DNA of 64,000 bases, from assembly GCA_963580285.1 (NCBI GenBank), contig OY757026.1, positions 46,865,431 through 46,929,430 on the forward strand, given 5' to 3'. The DNA comes from Lucinisca nassula (lineage: Eukaryota > Mollusca > Bivalvia > Lucinida > Lucinidae). Positions 60,502 to 64,000 of the stretch are shown piece after piece; position 1 is the first letter of the stretch, and each line of letters begins with the position of its first letter. Both the position numbers and the translations under genes were made by a program. The notes beneath the pieces were generated by a model. It made no database searches. It was given only the letters and a program-made list of their open reading frames with translations, and was not told the DNA's origin.

Positions 60502-62632
60502 TCAAAGACCTGGGGCTTCTGGTTTCAGACAAGAAGATTTTTTAAAGCTTTTCCAAATATAAGCCTATGTAAAACCAGTGGGCCCTGGGGCGGGCCCGGT
60601 TTTGGCCCCAGGGCTATAATTTGAACAATCTTGGTAAAGGTCCACCAGATGAAGCTTCATACCAAATATCAAAGACCTGGGCCTTCTGGTTTCAGACAAC
60701 AAGATTTTTAAAGGTTTTCCATATATAAGCCTATGTAAAACCAGTGGGCCCCAGGGCGGGGCTGTTTTTAGCACCAGGGCTATAATCTGAACAATTTTGG
60801 TAGCGATCCACTAGACGAAGCTACATGCCAAATATCAAAGACCTGGGCCTTCTGGTTTCAGACAAGAAGATTTTTAAAGGTTTTCCCTATATAAGTCTAT
60901 GTAAAACCAGTGGGCCCCAGAGCGGGCCATTTTTGGTCCAAGGGCTATTAATCCATCCGCTGGTTAAGCAGGAAAAGCTCTGGTGGCCATTTTGTTTGCT
61001 TGAGCGGAACAGCATGAGCAATTCTGGTAGAGGGACACCAAACGAACATTCCTGTGATATAATTTCAAAATCCATCCACTGGTTAAGGAGAAGAAATCTT
61101 TTAACGGTTTTTCTATTTTTAGCTCTGGCGGCCATTTTGTTCACCTGAGCAGAATGGTATGAGCAATTTTGGTAGAGATTCACCAAAGGAACATTCCTGT
61201 GAAATAATTCCAAAATCCGTCCACAGGTTAAGGAGAAGAAGTCGTTTAAAGGTTTTTCTATTTTTAGCTCTGGTGGCCATTTTGTTCACCGAGCGGAACG
61301 GTTTGAGCAATTTGGGTAGAGGTCACCCAAGGAACATTCCAGTGAAATAATTTCAAAATCCATCCACTGGTTAAGGAGAAAAAGTCGTTTAAAGGTTATT
61401 CTATTTTTAGCTCTGGCGGCCATCTTGTTCACCCGAGCGGAACGGTTTGAGCAATTTTGGTAGAGGGTCACCCAAGGAACATTCCTGTGAAGTAATTTCG
61501 AAATCCATCCAGGGGTTAAGGAGAAGAAGTCATTTAAAGGTTTTTTTCTATTTTTAGCTCTGGCGGCCATTTTCTTCACCCAAGTGGAATGGTTTTAGCA
61601 ATTTTAGTAGAGGGGCAATTTCAAAATGCATCCACTGGTTAAGGAGAAGAAATTGTTTAAAGGTTTTTTCTATTTTTAGCTCTGGTGGCCATTTTGTTCA
61701 CCCGAGCGGAACGGTTTGAGCAATTTTGGTAGAAGGTCATCCAAGGAACATTCCAGTGAAATAATTTAAAAATCCATCCACTGGTAAAGGAGAAAAAGTC
61801 GTTTAAAGGTTATTCTATTTTTAGCTCTGGCAGCCATCTTGTTCACCCGAGCTGAACAGTTTGAGCAATTTTGGTAGAGGGTCACCCAAGGAACATTCCT
61901 GTGAAGTAATTTCAAAATCCATCCACTAGTTAAGGAGAAGTCGTTTAAAGGTTTTTCTATTTTTAGCTCTGGCGGCCATCTTGTTCACTCGAGCGGAACG
62001 GTTTGAGCAATTTTAGTAGAGGGGCACCCAAGGAACATTCCTGTGCAATAATTTCAAAATCTATCCACTGGTTAAGGAGAAGAAGTCGTTTAAAGGTTTT
62101 TCTATTTTTAGCTCTGGCGGCCATTTTGTTCACCCGAGCGGAACGGTTTGAGCAATTTTAGTAGAGGGGCACCCAAGGAACATTCCTGTGCAATAATTTC
62201 AAAATCTATCCACTGGTTAAGGAGAAGAAGTCGTTTAAAGGTTTTTCTATTTTTAGCTCTGGTGGCCATTTTGTTCACCTGAGCGGAACGGTTTGAGCAA
62301 TTTTGGTAGAAGGTCATCCAAGGAACATTCCTGTGAAATAATTTCAAAATCCATCCACTGGTTGAGCAGGAGAAGTTGTTTAAAGGTTTTTCTATTTTTA
62401 GCTCTGGCGGCCATCTTGTTCATCTGAGCGGAACAGTTTGAGCAATTTTGGTAGAGGATCACCCAAGGAGCATTCCTGTGAAATTAGATCAAAATCTGTC
62501 AAGCAGTTTTGGAGAAGAAGTTGTTTAAAGCAAAAGTTGACGACGGACGCACTGACGCATGGACGACGGACAAAGACCGATCCCAATCCCAAAAGCTCAC
62601 CTTGAGCACTTCGTGCTCAGGTGAGCTAAAAA

Positions 62633-62743
62633 CTAGAGCTGTCAGTGAAACTGACTAGGGCCCCGGCAGCGCTATCAGAAATTTGTGGACGGACAGACAG
62701 TGATTACTATAGGGCACCCACACTTTCAGTGCGGGGCCCTAAT
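62633..62743 (+). mobile_element. HTE class d, minimal (111 bp)
   Basis: CTAGAGCTGTCAGTGAAACTG is a 5' hairpin (TGTCAG..CTGACT), then AGGGCCCCGG. After GGACGGACAGACAGTG comes 3' AGGGCACCCACACTTTC / AGTGCGGGGCCCTAATAAA. It begins exactly at the A-tail of the preceding HTE. It has no core at all, so it shows the minimal architecture. Confidence 0.85.
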
Positions 62744-62774
62744 AAACCGCAGTCTGCAGAATAAACAGTTTGCA

Positions 62775-63060
62775 GAAACTAACTCCACTGGGGGGCTTAA
62801 ATTGATTTTATGTGGCCACAATCCTCACCCTTATTTCCATCGCGATTTAGACAAATAATTTGTTCAGTCCGCACGAAGGCCTCCAAACTGATCAATGCAA
62901 CATCTCCGTGAACACAATAAAAAAACCACAGATGAAACAACAGTGAGGACTCGACAGCAAGAAACCACTGAAATGCTGGAGCAAACCAAGTTAGACTCCG
63001 ATGTGCCCGACCATACAGCATTTGATGGGCCTGACCAGAGACAGAAGCCTTCTTTAACTT
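62775..63060. repeat. Right part of the dispersed block
   Basis: 'CCACTGGGGGGCTTAAATTG' to 'GACCAGAGACAGAAGCC' matches 55715-55990. Its left partner is at 57027-57185, on the other side of the HTEs. Confidence 0.75.
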
Positions 63061-63147
63061 CGCATATCCTAAACAACTACCATAAGTTCTGAAGAGCTCT
63101 TACTGTGACAAGTATCCTTTAACAAATACTTACCTCCCTTCATTTAT

Positions 63148-63837
63148 TAGCTCACCTGAAGGAAAGCTCTAGGTCAGCTTATGCCATGGCCTGTTGTACG
63201 TCCTTAGCTTTTCACATTTTTTGACAACTCTTCCCGAACCGGAAGTCAGATTAAGCTGATACATGGACATTCAGATTTGCTAAAATGGTTCTGTTTAGAT
63301 TTTCAAGATGGCTGCCATGGGCGGCATCTTGAAATTCTTCAAACGACATCTCCTCCCGAACCAATTATCAAATTGAGCTGAAACTTGGTAACAGGTATCA
63401 GGGTGACATGGAGATTTAGATTTGCTAAAATCATTCCATTCAGATATCCAAAATGGCAGGCATGGCCGCCATCTAGAAATTCTGTAAATGACCTCCTCCC
63501 GAATCAAAGGTCGAATTGAGCTGAAACTTGATGGCAGGCATGGGGACGACATGGAGATTGAGTTTTGCTAAAATCTTTCCGTTCCTATATCCATAGGACA
63601 TCTCCTCCTAAACCAAAGTTCAAACTGATCTGAAACTTGATGGGTGGCATCAGATTTGCCAAAATTGGTCCGTTGGCCGCCATCTTGAAATTCTTCGAAC
63701 CTCATCTCATCTCCCAGATTCAGAATAGCTAAAGGCAATGTGATCTGATAGACAAAAAGGCCACCAAGGTACATTGTACTATATGATCAGCCTCATCCAG
63801 GTGAGCGATTCTGGCCCACTTTGGCCTCTTCCTAGGA
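63148..63837 (-). mobile_element. HTE class a-like, minus orientation, ~140-bp core
   Basis: On the minus strand the 5' hairpin AAGAGGCCAAAGTGGGCC is followed by AGAATCGCTCACCTGG (near 63800). Units read 'ACATCTCCTCCCGAACCAA', 'TTGAGCTGAAACTTG', 'ATGGAGATT.AGATTTGCTAA' and 'GGCCGCCATCTTGAAATTC' on the plus strand, about four copies. The other end is TCAGGTGAGCTAATAAA in complement at 63148. The 3' hairpin is weak. Confidence 0.65.
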
Positions 63838-63859
63838 CTACCCCTGATAATGTGAGTGT

Positions 63860-64000
63860 CAGTCAAGTACCATTTTTCATGCCTTTGGTGCAAAAATGCT
63901 AAAATCTTGTTCAGTGGAATCCATAAGTTATCACTGTGCAGTTGAATCATTTAAAGAAAAATGTAACAGTAAATTGATCATATAATGACCACTGGAAATC
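63860..64000 (+). repeat. Second copy of the 42605-42725 sequence, cut by the window edge
   Basis: 'GTGGAATCCATAAGTTATC' , 'TTAAAGAAAAATGTAACAG' and 'TAAATTGATCATAT.ATGACCA' match the left part of the region with CCGTAAC motifs. The copy runs off the window, so its extent is unknown. Confidence 0.75.

Larger units (their letters stand above)
57209..62632 (+). mobile_element. HTE class a composite: two core types plus a nested HTE
   Basis: 5' AAGAGGGCCATGATGGCCCT hairpin and GGATCGCTCACCTGA. Units of the 167-bp type run to 57963 and resume at 60502-60950. The core then changes to the ~145-bp type ('TCTGGCGGCCATTTTGTTCA', 'GAGCGGAACGGTTTGAGCAA', 'CACCCAAGGAACATTCCTG', 'ATCCATCCACTGGTTAAGG') for about eleven units. 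The 3' end has GACGGACGCACTGACGC and hairpin GCTCACCTTGAGCACTTCG / TGCTCAGGTGAGC, TAAAAA. A ~35-bp poly-G tract sits at 57857-57891. Confidence 0.85.

Noticed and set aside
1..64000. Integrated virus or retroelement with coding capacity
   Set aside because: No polymerase, integrase, protease, capsid, helicase or transposase motif was found in any frame, and no LTR pair was seen.

Overview
This window looks like an AT-rich intronic and intergenic stretch of an animal genome, most likely a bivalve mollusc; the species cannot be named from sequence alone. The reasons are introns with consensus splice sites, no long uninterrupted coding region, tRNA-derived SINEs with A and B boxes, foldback MITEs, and many elements built like the bivalve Pearl/CvA family (terminal hairpins around a core of 140-330 bp tandem units and ACGG-rich tracts). 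Nothing suggests bacterial or viral origin.

The only well-supported host gene lies on the minus strand. Five exons (23060-23116, 19528-19598, 16175-16236, 4446-4579, 1504-1676) join with compatible phases at all four junctions and encode a protein with two consecutive EF-hand calcium-binding loops, each split by an intron, followed by a Ser/Asn/Asp-rich tail. The gene probably runs off the left edge and begins upstream of 23.1 kb. Candidate 5' exons at 31447-31659 and 34714-34924 are much less certain. Decayed copies of exon boundaries lie in the introns at 0.8-3.2 kb and 27.86-28.0 kb.

Everything else is repeats. 0-12.4 kb: M1/M2/P MITEs, SINEs A, B, D and F, an 1108-bp hAT-type element with a perfect 8-bp target duplication, and a SINE-A copy (10325-11848) carrying three insertions that themselves contain two more. 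12.4-15.7 kb: a long inverted repeat whose arms share a signal-peptide-like reading frame. 16-23 kb: MITEs, a hairpin-ended tandem-core element (abbreviated HTE here) inside an M1 MITE, and a 2.6-kb 52-bp minisatellite with an internal 673-bp duplication. 23.3-26.3 kb: a 167-bp-unit HTE. 28.0-28.7 kb: a 31-bp minisatellite. 29-40 kb: more SINEs, MITEs and HTEs. 40.5-42.6 kb and 48.9-52.7 kb: inverted copies of one locus that act as empty sites for each other's insertions. 43-45.6 kb: a motif-rich unknown element and a second hAT-like element. 45.8-48.3 kb: degenerate tandem repeats. 52.7-64 kb: large HTEs, including a 5.4-kb composite with another HTE inside it.

The most interesting result is that at least six terminal classes of HTE with unrelated sequences share one geometry: a 5' hairpin, a short GC-rich subterminal motif, an optional tandem core, an ACGG-rich tract, and a 3' hairpin repeating the subterminal motif in inverse, ending in TAAAA or TAATAA. 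Insertions read against nested hosts or same-window paralogs show no target duplication. This fits rolling-circle (Helentron/HINE-like) non-autonomous elements. No transposase, helicase or reverse transcriptase frame is visible anywhere in the window.
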